A stretch of 64,000 nucleotides of DNA from Sinotaia quadrata (lineage: Eukaryota > Mollusca > Gastropoda > Architaenioglossa > Viviparidae), in assembly GCA_028829895.1 (NCBI GenBank), contig CM054179.1, positions 50,551,391 through 50,615,390 of the forward strand. Direction: 5' to 3'. Positions 37,901 to 52,900 of this stretch are shown in pieces (within the stretch, counting starts at the first letter, position 1; every line of letters starts with the position of its first letter). Under the pieces are notes generated by a model, which was not told where the DNA came from, searched no databases, and saw nothing but the letters and a program-made list of their open reading frames with translations. The translations under genes and the position numbers were made by a program.

Positions 37901-40900
37901 ATGTTTAAACAAGCTTTTCTTGTTTATTTAATTAACAAATTTTTTTTTAAACAAGCTTTTCTTGTTTATTTAATTAACAAAATATTTTTTTAAACAATCT
38001 TTTCTTCTTTATTTAATTAACAAAATATTTTTTTAACAAGCTTTTCTTGTTTATTTAATTTTGTGTAAGTAGGTATTCCAAACATATTTTTCAAAATAAT
38101 TACTTATACTTTAAAAGTATATAGACAGATAGAACTTTTTCTGCTGATTATTTCAATGATACTAAAATCAAGTTTGTACCTCAATTACAACCAAAGTTTA
38201 TGAATTTTTCAATATTTAATTTTTCGCAAACTTTTATGCAAAACAATGAAATTGTACAAATAGCTCACTTTGAAGGTCCACAAAATGAAGAAATGATGAA
38301 CAATATAGTTCAGACTCTTCAAATAAGTAGTATTCAACATACAAATATGGCTGATATTTTTTAAGAGGCTTTACAATGTTATTTTCAAATATAATGTCAG
38401 TCAAAATTAGGAATTTATTCATTTTCGTGTTGGAAAAAAGCTCTAAAGCAGTTAACACAAAATGGACGAAATTGCTATAAACGTTAAAACTGTAATAATC
38501 CTGCTTGTAATTGAGCTACAGAGATGCTTTTGGTATTATTGGATTCAGTTTGGAAAGATCTACATTAAGAATGCACTCACTACAGAAAAGAAATCTTTAT
38601 ATTTTGTACACACACACTCTGACATTTGCCAATCGTTTATCTAATTTAATGCTTTTTTAGTTCAGTGATTCTGGTGCAGTCTAGCATAGTACCACAAGGA
38701 ATGATCTTATATGTTGAATGCACACAATTACATGCTTTCTACAACAACATGTTTCATGTTGTGGTGCTTAACCTAAATAAGCAATTCAATCTGCTGGCAG
38801 ACCGTTATTCCACAATCTGCCTTCACTGGACAATGACAGAATTTCATAGTTGCAGTAAAAGACAGCCATTTATTACCTCTACATCATCTTTTCTCAGCCA
38901 GTCTTTCCACTGACATGCTTAAGAAAATATTTGTACCTTATAAATCTTTCCCCTATTGAATGGTACAATCTCTTAAGGTGGCACACCTAGCTCAAGAAGC
39001 ATGAAAAATTGAAAAAATTCAACAACAAAAATTTTACTGGTCTTTTCTGATATAAAAATGGCTAAATTTTATGAAATTGCTTTTATTTTTGGACAAATCA
39101 TAATAGTTTTGAAGATTTTCAAAGATGGGAGTATACCATGGGAGACATTTATGGTTAAAAAGTTAACTGAAAATCAGTCATTAATTTCAGTTTTTGAAAA
39201 TTATTATTTTTAATATGTGCTCCATCAGCTGAATGATTGCTATACACTAGCCAGAAATTACAGTATATTAATTGACTACAAAATGTTTTGTCTATATATT
39301 TTAAGGTTTTCTCACAATCTTGTCAAAAGGAATTAACAAATTTTAAGTTTAAGAAAATATGTTTATATTAAATAAATAATTTTGATACAAAACCTAGTAA
39401 ATTCATAAGAAAAGTGAGTAGGCCTATATATTTTGAATCATCAACCATTTTTCATCAGTTTCTGAAAACTTGAATAAAAATTTCCTTCATTTATTTGATA
39501 CAATTTTTGTTGTTGATATTTAGTGGATTTCAGTTAGGTGCGCCACCTTGGGCTTGTTATGTGTGTAGAATGTATGCTAGTGCTCTAGCATATTTATCTG
39601 GCTCTGGTGATGGGACAAGTAATAAAATAGTAATGTTACTAACATCATTCCACACACACTAACCTTTTTGAATTGTTTGTACATGATTTTGGACACTGGG
39701 TCACTTGGCGTCACCTTGTTCTTCACAATCTGTGCCAGTATATTGCCAACAGTAACCATTCCAAGTATACATCTGTTGATGGATACAAACATAACATACA
39801 CATCACAACAACTAAAGGTAATAGAAAGATGTTGAAAACTATAAACTAACAAAACAAATTTATTATTTAGAAAGAGATAATGTTAGTAACAAACATAATA
39901 CACAATAAATAAGACAAGAAGTATTTCTTTTTCATGTGACATGGTGAGTAGGTTTCTTCCAAACAAGCATGTACAAAATTTGTGTGCACGTTACATTTTC
40001 TGATTCCTACTGGAAACACAGTAACACCAAATGTGACTGTCTTGCTTGAAACCAAAACTATGGAATGTGTAACCAATAATGTCAGTAACCAATAATGATT
40101 ATATCAAAGTTGCATTCTTTAATGATACCAATAACCAATAATGATTATGTCAAAGTTGTACCAATAATGATAACCAGTAACCAACCAAAATGATTATGTC
40201 AAAGTTGTACCAATAATTATAACCAGTAACCAAAATGATTATGTCAAAGTTGTACCAATAATGATACCAATAACCAATAATGATTATATCAAAGTTATAC
40301 AGTTTTATATATTTTGCAGGACAGGAAAACTGGAAGAAAAAAACCTGTAATCATTATATTTTATTTTGCTTGGCAACAGAATTGGCAATAATGATAACAA
40401 CTTACCCTGATTCATCTACAACAGGGACCTGATCAAAGCCCTCTTTATTCAAAAGGTCTCGAGTCTCCTGTAGGGTCACAGATGGTGTTACAGTCAAAGG
40501 CACATGAAGGTCAAGAGCACTCACCTTAATATCCCACCACCTGAAAATAAGAAAACCTTGACCCTTTACCTTTATAGGAAAAGCTTTCTAAGTTATAAAC
40601 AATTATGCATGATTATATATATCAAGACACATTTATCTTCAGCTTCATTATAAAATACTCTAGGTTTAAAATGCTTTGAGTTAAAGAATGATTAGAATAA
40701 ATATTTATAAAACTTCAACAATTTAAAAGAAAGAAACTGTATAATTATTATTCCATTGGTAGGATTACTTATTTAAATTAATTGATAGAGAGTGACATCA
40801 TACAATTAGAGAAGAGAATTTAAGTCTTTATCAAAATATCTGCACAAAATACAGCAATAATGAAATATGTGTCATGAATCAACAAAATTAAAAGTGCTCA

Positions 40901-43900
40901 TAGAATTGTGGCTAATTTAACAAAAAAGACAAGAAACCAACAAACTTAAAGAAATGTTAAAGAGATAAGCATGAATTAAATTACATATAGCAAGTATGAG
41001 ATGAAGACCATAAACAAGAAAAGTAACTAGTCAAATTATATAACTTTAAGTAAAGAGTACAAAATGTTAAAATGCCAGAATTTCTGTTTTACTAGATATT
41101 TCCCAAAATACAGTATTTGCATTCCATCATGAATGATTAATTAAGAAGACTTCAGTCTTTGTTTCTCTGCTCACAAATAATAAATACTAAAAGAAAAAAC
41201 AGTTCTGAATAAATAAAAGAATTGAAAATGCACATCCTTTCAGAGTTCTTACTGTTAAAATAAAAGAGGAAATTACTAGTGAAGAGAAAATATGTTTTAA
41301 AAGAGCCCCAGTACCCTTGGATTAAATAAATAAAATGTATAATACATTTAGGAACAAAGCAGCCTGCCAAAAATAACAGAAAATTATAAAAATATCTCTA
41401 ACTCTAAAATAACTTTAAACTCTAAAAAGTTTAAAATGATAAATTTCAGATGGAGATGCTTATCAGCATACTTAGTGTATATGTATGTACCTTAGTTCAC
41501 AATAGTTAAGGAATCATAAATATACAGTTTGCCTTTTTCACTGGTAATGACTCTGGCCTGCTAGTTTTGCAAACTTGAAAGTTTTGTGGAGATTTACATC
41601 AATTTCTCCATCATGTTCAGCTAGAAAATCATGTCTACACATTGAGCAAACATGCACAATTCCTTTAAAATTGTTTCCTTTACTCCATTAAGCATCCAGC
41701 TGACCTGTTTCTTTTGATTTTTGGGGTTATCCCAGTGCAGCCTGAGATCTTCGGAAAAAAGAATACAAAGAGTACTGAATGAAAATACTGCAGCATGTTC
41801 AGACTGCTTGTGCATGCTAATTAACGGTTATACTGGTCTGACTAAATTGTGTGAGTAATTGCAAACAAACATGATTAAGGTTGAGAAAAAAATCCCTTTT
41901 CTCTTACTGCAGGAGAACCAATGTTATTTTTATACCTCTTGTGGGAGCAAGAATTTTGCTTAAAAGTCAGGAGTCTTCTGCAAAATATGGGAGAATGAAC
42001 AGACATACCTACATCCTTCCCTGGGGCAAACCACACCTCCATGCAATACTGTGTCAGCTTCCTTTTTTATTTATTAGATGCACTCTAAAAACTTAAAATA
42101 TAAGGGAAATGATGGAAGGCTCACCAAACTTTGTTCTCAGGCGTCTGCTCTGATTCTAAAAATTCACGCTGCAACATCCAATCATCACTCAAAAACTTGG
42201 TCCTGAAAATTAAAATAAAAATAAATTTTTGCACATTATTTACATGATTTTGCTTGCAAGAAATGCTGACGTAGGTAAGTGTTAAATTGTTAGTAAATTT
42301 CTATGAGTGAGCGCTAAACTCTCTGTGACTTTTGGAAGTTGCATTAGACTGACTCTGAGATGTGCATGACTGATATTGCTTTTAGTAAGTGAATGCTAAA
42401 CTGTCGGTGACTTTTAGAAATTGTATTATACTGACTGAGCATTTGCATGACTGATAGTGCTTTCAGTAAGTGAATGCTAAACTGTCAGTGACTTTTAGAA
42501 ATTGTATTATACTGACTGAGCATTTGCATGACTGATAGTGCTTTCAGTAAGTGAATGCTAAACTGTCGGTGACTTTTAGAAATTGTATTATACTGACTGA
42601 GCATTTGCATGACTGATAGTGCTTTCAGTAAGTGAATGCTAAACTGTCGGTGACTTTTAGAAATTGTATTATACTGACTGAGCATTTGCATGACTGATAG
42701 TGCTTTCAGTAAGTGAATGCTAAACTGTCGGTGACTTTTAGAAATTGTATTATACTGACTGAGCATTTGCATGACTGATAGTGCTTTCAGTAAGTGAATG
42801 CTAAACTGTCGGTGACTTTTAGAAATTGTATTATACTGACTGAGCATTTGCATGACTGATAGTGCTTTGTGGCAGAATGTTAGTGCTCTGAATATGAGCA
42901 GATAAAACTGAAAATTATGCTGGTTTTCATAGACAATATGGTAATGTTGACAAAAATGTATAACATATGGTGACTGCTGAAAGTAATGATTAAAACATTA
43001 ACTAATCAAAATAATAAAACTTGGTAGTATGGTAGTAACGATTAAAACATAGTCTGCTGACAGTATTGATTAAAACATGGTGACTAATGAAAGTGTAGAT
43101 TAAAAAAATGGTGATATGTATTTTCTCCCGCATGATAGTAACGATTAAAACGTAGTCTGCTGACAGTATTGATTAAAACATGATGACTAATGAAAGTGTA
43201 GATTAAAAAAATGGTGACTGATGACAATAATATTTAAAATAGAGAGATTGATGACAATAATGTATTAAAATGGGAAGTGTGCCAAGTAAAGAATAAGTCA
43301 AAACTGAGGAGATAAGTTTTATTTGAGAACTACATATCCCTCCACTTAATCCCATTTGCCCACACACTAAAATAAGAAATTAAACTACAAGTAATTATGC
43401 ATATACATGTAATTAGTACTCATGATAAAGATCATACCTGTAATTACTATAAATAAATAAAAACAGATTTGTAATTACATACATATAATTACTACAAATA
43501 AATGTGAATGTACACATAATTAACATAAGCAAACAAGAATGCACACATAATTAGTACAAATAAATAAAGAACATACATGTAATTTCTGACTGAATCAGGC
43601 AATATCACAGCACAACGCTGCCCCTTCTTGAGTCCAAAATCCTTGATGGCTTTTAATGCACAGTACAGGGCAGAACCAGAGCTGCCACCTTAAACATACA
43701 AATGCATTTAGAAATGTAGGCAACTTAAGTAAGTTGTTTTACAAAGGAATATAATTATGGGACTGTTAAACAAGTTTGTGAAAATGTACAATATGTTTTC
43801 CACAAAGGAATATAATGATTATGGCTGTTTAACAAGTTTATGAAAACGTACGATATGTCTTCCACAAAGGAATATAATGACTAGAAGTGTTCAAAGTGTT

Positions 43901-46900
43901 TGTACCAAACTACAGCCAGTTTAATTCCTAGGACCATTAGAAGCATTTTTGTTACATTATAATAATCAGCAAAGTATAATTAACATTAAAAAATATTTTT
44001 ACTATTAAGATTTAAGACTTTAAGCTTTTTATGGTTTAACAACAAAAACTTTTCTGTCTGGGAAAATCCGGCTAAAGTGAAAAAAATTCAAAAGTGTTTT
44101 TTTAAAAATAATTTATTAATGTTCTGAATCTCATGTTTATTTTAAAAAAATATTTTAATTTATGTCAGCTAGTTTTTTTTTACTATACATTATTTTAAGT
44201 ACATACCTCTCTGGACTATCAAAAGGGAGTAACGACTACAAATGGTTGTAGTGCAAAATCAATTTTAGCGACTGTAGCTGGGTTTTTCTTGACAGTATCA
44301 CATATAATCAAATCATTTTACAATGGATTTTCCATAATAAAGTAAGGTCCACTGCACAATAAGAATACTCTTTATGATGGACTTATAATTGCAACCAAAA
44401 ACAATACATTATTGGATTCACATTAAGATTTATTCTACAATAAGACAGGGTAGAACAGACTAATATTATTAAGTGGAAGTCCAATGAAGTAATAAACTAA
44501 CATTTTGGTCAGCAGTAAAACAGTGCAGCATTTACACACATCATGTTGTGATTCAGCAACAATAAGTCAATTAAATTTAGTTACCACACAAAAGGCCCTC
44601 CTCTCGAATCAAACGGCGTGCCATGGTAAAGGATTCCTTATCCTCACTTTTATACCACTTGTCCACATACTGGAAAGAAAGTACATAAAACATAAATTTA
44701 TTTCATTAGGAATCTGCCATTTCTGAGTTGTATCAAAAGAAAATACCACTTGTCCACATACTGGAAAGAAAAGTACACAAAACATAATTTTATTTCATTA
44801 GGAATCTGCCATTTCTGAGTTGTATCAAAAGAAAATGCGGGATCTAAGTAGAAAGATACTTATTAAGCATAAATATATTTAAATATTGACATAACCCTTA
44901 AAGATGATATACAGTTTATCCACATTTTTTTATTTGTAAATAAAGGTTTTATTTAATTTTTAAAAATCAAGAAACTATTTTGAAAAGAAAAACAAAACAA
45001 GCCAAATGTTTGCTCAAAGTTTCCAATTGCATACACTGATAACGAAATGAACACACAGATGTATGCATGAATGTATGAATGTGCACATTTTAAGAATGCA
45101 TACCAAATGAGTTAAATGCTATAGCTGTAAGTCAAGTGGAGTATTTACAGGCACTCTGATATAATTTTTAAGTAAGGTAATGTGTATACATTTGTGCTAT
45201 TTTTTTTTACACAAAGTAGAAAAGTATTACTACTCTTAAAAAAAAAAAAACAATGTCCAAAATATGTTAAATCATATTTTGTAACTATAGCAAACAGCTA
45301 AATGTCATTTGCTTGGCAAAGTGAATCCTAAGGTAGATTTTGACATGTTTTTGTTTGTTAAAGGCAATTCTGATTCTGTCAAACATTTCTTTTTGAGTTT
45401 AGAATCATAGATCTACCTTTATAAATGAATTTAGAATCGTAGATCTACCTTTATAAATGAGTTTAGAATAACAGATCTACCTTTATAAATGAGTTTAGAA
45501 TCGTAGATCTACCTTTATAAATGAGTTTAGAATCGTAGATCTATCTTTATAAATGAGAAAGTTACCAGCATTTGAAGACAAGTACACCAGAAACCATTTC
45601 AGGATAGTTGGGTTCAAAGTCACATATTCTGACAGTTTGTTTGTTTATGATGAAATCACTCTGAAAGGTCTTATCATTTGTTTGATGCTTACTTATATGT
45701 TTGGTTCTTATACATTTCAATGAAAGGGATTTCCAATGATATATAATATGAAGGATTCTCTTTGATTTACTTATGGGTATAATTTCATAAGAATTAGTTC
45801 ATTTGGATTCAAAATGCATAGAGTGTGAAGTTTATAAAATATGTCTTAACTAAATTTGAATTAAAATTTCGCGACAATATTCTACCTGAACATAGATTAA
45901 TGCCTAGAAAGTGAGAACAGAAGAAAAGTCAAAATGATATAGAAAGACCCTCAGTGTTATTTTCAGTGTTGATCTCATTTCATATAAGTGAATTAGGACT
46001 CATTTCTTCTGAGCAGGTCAATTATAATGGAAAATGGTCCCCACTGACAAACTCGATGTCATTGCTAATTTTACAAGCACATTAGCAAATATAAAGCTAT
46101 CAATGGTATTTGCACCATGCAAGACTGAGTAATATACAAAGTGCTTCAAAACTTCATAATTACAGAAGAACAAAAATCCAAACACTTTTAGTCAAATTTA
46201 CTCAATTTATCCTTTTGAGCCCAGAAAAATAACATGGGGTGAAAATGGCAAAAATTGAATATATAGAAAGCATTATGGTGATTGGAGACTCTAAGTAATT
46301 CATACTCACTTCTATTCTATAACCTTAATGAATGTGGTGTTTGGATAAAATGTATGAAGGTGAGTTAACAAGATTCTGTTAACACTGTGCTGTTCCTCAA
46401 AGGTGGGAATGACAAAAGCTGGAGACACTATTACCCAGGATTAACTGGACAAGTGGCATTATATAATTATCATCCAAAATAAGAGATTTAGGTTTTTATT
46501 ACTCTGCATGTAAAGAAAATGTGTTTGGTGGAAAAAAGAATAAACATAGATGAATTGAGAACAAATTATTAGTGTTTGAGATTTCTGAGATGAAAAAGAT
46601 ATTCAACAATAAGAAGGAAAAGTTATTATTGTTTGAAATTTCTGAATGAAATATGTGACAATTTCTCTTTTTCTTCAATCTTATTTTCTAAACACCAATA
46701 GCTATTACACTCCTCAACCAATATTTTCAATTTTCTTTCATTCTTTTTGCCAAACAGTCCTACTAGTCAGCCAAATTCTATTTTCAAGATGAATTTTTTT
46801 TAACATTCTTTGGCTGTTTTTCGCACAAAGACTATTATACCAGTCAGCCATATTTTGTTTTCAAGATGATTTTTGTTTCCTTATTTCCATTACACAGCCA

Positions 46901-49900
46901 CATTATGCAGCCAATAAAAAAGAATTAAATTTTAAGAAATTGTACTAACCAGTCTCATAAACACAGGTGAATAAATATCAGTTTTATTTTCTTTATTAGA
47001 TCACCAAGTCTTTTTTTCTCAACAAAGGTTGTGCTAATATTTAAGTTATTTCAAACATTATTATTTTCTTTTAATAAATGCTAACTCTTATATTTTTAAA
47101 CCATGCATTATAACACTTGAATATTTATATAACAGCAATACACATACATATTTAAATTAAAAGGAAGAAAACAGTTTGTTCATCAAAGGTTCAGAGGATA
47201 CAACTCCAAATTCAGTTTTACCTTTCTCTCACAGACTGTAGGAATAAAATCATATCCTATGCCCTCCACTTCGTAGAATGATGTATCTGACTTATTAAGA
47301 GATTCTGGTTCCGCAATTATAGAGCCCACTGGATCCACACCAATAATCTTTTAATAAAAAAACCATCAAAGAAATTCACATAAAAATATAAAACTTTTAT
47401 TCATGACAGAAACAGCACAAAAAACCTGTTAATATTTAATTCATTAGAAAGGAAAATAAAAATTCAATATTTAAAATACTTCTATGCCAAAAACAAATTC
47501 CTAATGACATGATTAGAACTGTCTTTCACAAATTTATTTGTAAACAATGCTGCCATATACAATATTATATCTGAAAACTATTAATATATTAATGAAATTC
47601 CAACATGAATGGTAACCTTGCAATTTGGACAACGTTCTCTAATCTTTCGTGCGATGCCTGTCAGTGTTCCACCTGTTCCAGCTCCTACAACAATCATGTC
47701 CAGTTTATCTGCAACAAACAAATACCATTACAAAAGAAATTCTTTCTGAAGTGAATTTATTTTTCTGGATACTTGCCAAAAGGGCATATTATTTATACAT
47801 CAAACCAGGGCAAAGGGGCCAAGTTATCACCCAGGGGAGATAACAGATTAAAGTATCCGATTGCAAATATCTCTACCAGGTTAGAGGGTGTGCAGCCAGA
47901 AAAAGTCTAGACCTATTTGACCTACATAATTTAGTATCCCTACAGGTAAATTTTCAATGCTCTAAATGGGTCCTGCATGAAAGAGATCTTATTAGTGAAG
48001 CAGTAATGAGTGAAGTATCTCCAGGGCTAAACTTTGGGGTTATTCACTGGCATGTGTACCAAGTACATTAAATGAGACTACACATATTTCACATGAGCCT
48101 CCTTTAACTTCTAATTTCACCCAACAACATAATCTGTGGGTTTCAAATTACTCTTCCGCCCCATACACATGCAATAACTTCCCTAGGCAGAAAAGGGCAA
48201 GAAATGTACAATGAAGGGCAAAGTCTGACCAGGCTACATTTTTCCTGCTTATTTCAATAATTATTTCTGCTTGCATAATTATTTAATAGCAATGTTTGAG
48301 TGCTGACAATGGTTTTCATCCCTTTGTTTATAATTATCACATTAAAATCGCCTGAAGATAACTAAGAAGTCACATTCTTTATTTCATTGCCTTTTTGTGT
48401 TAAATGAGAAATGGAATTAAAGCTAAAAAGTAAAATGACGTCTGAAGCAAGTCAGAGCAGCATCTAACCCTTCATTTCAATACTATGTATAAGAGGCCTT
48501 ACAACTGAAAAGAAAACTAAAATATACACATACACATGCATGCAAACATAAAATAAACTTAATAAATAAATATTTCAGAAGTAAATATATACCATCACAT
48601 GCATTTAAGATTTCTTCTGCTGTCCCATCGTAATGGGCCAAAGGGTTGCTAGGGTTGCGATACTGAAAAAAAAATTCTCTTCAGATGAGTATACACCACT
48701 AGAGCACCAGATTACTTATAGTATAAAAGTCAAAATCAATCCCCACCCCCTATCCTTCCCTCAGATGGGACCTATATGTTAAAGGAACCTTCTCCCCCCC
48801 TTTTTTTCTTCTTCTTCCTTCTTCGTCTTGGCGTGTTGTATCGTTGAAGTATCGTCTGGTATGTGCATGTATCAACTTATATATGTATTTATTATTTCAT
48901 CCCAATCCCATTGCACCCAGGAGGTCTGTCTTTTTTACATTCTGTCTGTATCCCCAGTGATGCCCCTACCACCCCACCATTGGTCGACTAAAGTAATGAT
49001 TAGGAGGACCACCTAAATTCAAATGACAAAATTCACAGAATAAATAAGGAAATATTATTGGATAAATAAAAACAACTAATTAAATTATTATAACCAGACA
49101 AATTTAAAAATAAAATTAAAAACTAGAGTAAAGAAATAAACAAGTAAAACAGAACAAATAATAAGCGAAATGATAAAAGATTAAAAGGAGAAGAAAGGAG
49201 AAAGGAAACAAAAAGAAAAAAAATAAGATAAGTAGAAGTATTAAATATTATGAAAGAAAAAAGAGAACAATAAAAAATAAAAAGAAGGAGAAAGGAAAAG
49301 ACAAGAAGGGCGTTAGGTTTTTTTGTTTTTAAAAGAAAAAAATATAAAAAAATAAAAACCAAAAAGCCAAAAAACCAGAACAAGAGCTCAGAGTGACGAA
49401 AACAGAAGACTTTGACCAGCCAGGCATGAGGTAAACAGTAAAAACAACTTTGCGGAGAGCTGACCATTTGGTAATGATAGATAACAGAAACTAGATTGAC
49501 ATAGCCAGTGAGCTAAACCACCTCCCTCCCTTTCCCCCACAACCCCCTCACCGAGCGCGAAAGCGGCGGAAGCCGAAAGCGCCCCCTACATTAGCAAGCA
49601 AGCACCCCTTATCCCATCTTCAAGAGGGAGACTAACTAAAAACAGAGCTCACCAGCAGGCGAAAAATATGACAGATTGATGTATGTAACATTATAATGTA
49701 AAATGCAGTTATATATTTATAAACCAAAAACACCTCTGGACATCATCAGAACATATAAATAGATATATCAAATAATGCTGAATATTATTTTTAAAATATG
49801 TTATCACTTCATTTGATGTTACAACACTTAGGAACTAAATAAGTCATGTTGCAAATGATTAATATTAATTGTCAGCTTACAGCCTCCTACTTAACTATCC

Positions 49901-52900
49901 TTTCCAACCTGATCAAGTATATGAGAATTTGGAATCTCTTCCATTAGTCTTCGAGCTACACCAATGTGAGACTCTGGGGAATCAAAAGCTGCTGCTGTTG
50001 GAGTTCTGACAATCTCAGCTCCCAGAGCTCTTAAGACATCAACCTAAAGAACATCAACAATTTGTATAATGCCCAAAGAACAATATCAATAATTTGTACA
50101 ACACCTAAGAACAACATCAAAAATATGTACAACACTTAAAGAACATAATAATTTGTTCAATATCTAAAAAACATCAATAATTTGCACAATGCCTAAAGAA
50201 CAACATCCTTAATTTATATAACACTTACAGAAATACATCATAAATTTACATAACACTTAAAGAAAAACATCACTAATTTATATAATGAATAAAGCAAAAT
50301 ATATTTAATTTACATACCATCTGGATAAAACATCATTAATTTATATAATACCCAAAAGAAAATATCACTAATTAAGTAATTTACATAACAAATTTAAAGA
50401 AGTTATATTACCTGAAACAGACTTTTTTCTTTAGTCAAAATAAATAATGGATTTTAATCCATTAATTGATTACAGTAATAGTTAAAAATCTATGTCAAAA
50501 TTAAGATTAAATTTAATAATAATAAAACATACTCAAATATGATATTTGAAAAGGCTTGGTAATAAAATAAAATTGTAAAATAAAAGTTAAATTTAATTTG
50601 GAAATATTTTTAGATTGATACATGGTTTTAAGCCTTATTAAATTAAGAACACTGCATTTTTTCAACTAAATTTAACAGGTTTAAATCAATATTATGTTAC
50701 CAAAGCAACAAAATGTTTTTGTTTTTCAATAAAAGACAAAATTCTGGATCCTGGTGGGTACATATCAAAAAACACTAGGCTAACCTTCTCTAAACTCATT
50801 TTCTCGGGCATGACAATGATGCAGCGATAACCTTTTACAGCTGCTGCAAGTGCCAGTCCAATGCCAGTGTTACCAGATGTTGGCTCTATCAGTACATCTC
50901 CAGGCTTGATGAGCCCTTTAACTTCTGCATCTTCAACCATACGCAACCCAATGCGATCCTTCACACTGCCACCAGCATTAAAAAATTCACACTTAGCCAC
51001 TGAAACAAAACACAGAATGAATTGTTTGTTAAATACTAGGCGAGATATTTCTTTCTAAAACCAAAATTGCTATTAGATACAGTTAATGGTTAATTTAAAT
51101 TCTCATGCTCAGAATGAACTGTAAATGCGAAGGTTAAATGAAATTTATTTAGAAATCAGATATAAATTATATCTCTCAGTAAAACAGTTCCTGTGAAAAT
51201 ACTCAACAATAAAAAAAGGTTTAAAATATTTTAAAATAATACCTCCTATTATTAAATGATATTCATAATCTTATTCATTTTCTGTTAAAATACAACAAAT
51301 TAGAAATAACTCTTTCTTTCACTTCTTTATCCTTTCTGAGTGTGAATAAACAATACATAAACATTTTCAAATTAAGAGATGAGTAATTTTACTGTAATTA
51401 AACCTGGTCTAAAATAGGGAAATATATATTAAATCATCACTATTAGATCTTTTAATTTGCCCCCAAAATTCATGTGAACAGGCTAATAATCAAGTATATA
51501 TGGCAAGGCAAGCATAAACAAATTTTAAGTCATAGAGGAAATAGACAGATTTAGTATTATTTAACCATAACCTATAAAAAGTACAACTTTAACAACAGTA
51601 TCATAGCAATTAAAGCAAAAAAAGAAAACAAGTACAACAAAGTAAATGTCTTTATGCTTACAGACTTCACACTCTATCCCATCCTTCTCAGTTATTCGGT
51701 TGATTCGGACAAGTGGAGTGTTGCAAATATTGCTGAGAATATTGGGCATGATTTGGGGTTTGGGAGTCCTGCAACAAACATTAATTTGTTTACAAACCAA
51801 GGGAAAAATTAATGTACAACTCAGTTCTAACTTGTTCATGCTATAAAGCAAAGGAAAAGATTTTTTTATAAAAACTGCTCGAAGAAATTTTATCTCAGGT
51901 AATCACTTTATAACCCTCGTCAAAGAAGTTACATATTCTACTTCTAGGAAAATATACCGGAGCTTGGACTTTAGAGTTAAAAAAGAATAACAAAAACTTA
52001 ATTCACTCTAGAAATAAAAGAAACATGTATTTACCAGATGTGTACAATCTAAATGTCCAAAAGTTAATTTATCACATACACTATTTCTTTTCCATGCTCA
52101 GCCCAAGTGTTTAGGGTTAGTGGTAATTTATCACATATCTATTACAATACAGAGGTCTAGAGTAAACATCATCTATAACATATATGTATATGAATGATTC
52201 TCTGGAAAGGTGACCCAGATAGGCCATTAAGTTCACTTACTTAGGATGGATGTAAAAAAATTATTTGTGTAGGAAATTGTCTGAATCTTTGAATTTCTGT
52301 TAAAGATAGTAATTAATATTAAACTAAGAAAATTAAAACCCTTCTGTTTTCTGTATGTTTCTTTCTTTTTTTTTTTTGTTGATGAAAATGCTCAATAAAA
52401 ACATGGTTGATTTGTGACATGATGCTGGTTAATGCAAAAATGTATGATGCATAAATGAAAACACAAACACACATAAATTGAATAAGTACATCCAAATAAG
52501 CTTAAGGGTTTAATAATTTCACAATATAAAACACAATGATGCATCAAAAATTTATGAACACTCGCAACGTTTCGTTACTGACACCATACACACTATAAAC
52601 AAGCTGAATACAATGACCTTCCAACATGCTTAAACTTCCAGTGACCGGTTTAATTTTAGCGTGGATGAATATCAATAGTATTCTTGGATGATTTTAACAA
52701 AATACAAGCAGAGATTTAGTAAAAACAATTTTTATCCATAAAAGATATGTTCATTACCAAAATTTCCCATTATGAGCGAACAATTAAAAAAAATCCCAAA
52801 AGAGATTAAGTATTTTTAATAAAAGTAAGTCACAAGGTCATGGCGGAAGGTTAAAAATGTGCATGACAGATTCATAAAAATAATTTCCTTTTTCATTTCA

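Noticed and set aside
42485..42853. 122-codon minus frame of 27-residue repeats
   Set aside because: It is the 81-bp intronic minisatellite between CBS exons 9 and 10.
49123..49467. 114-codon minus frame rich in Phe and Leu
   Set aside because: Product of an A-rich low-complexity stretch on the plus strand in CBS intron 4; no real membrane-protein pattern.
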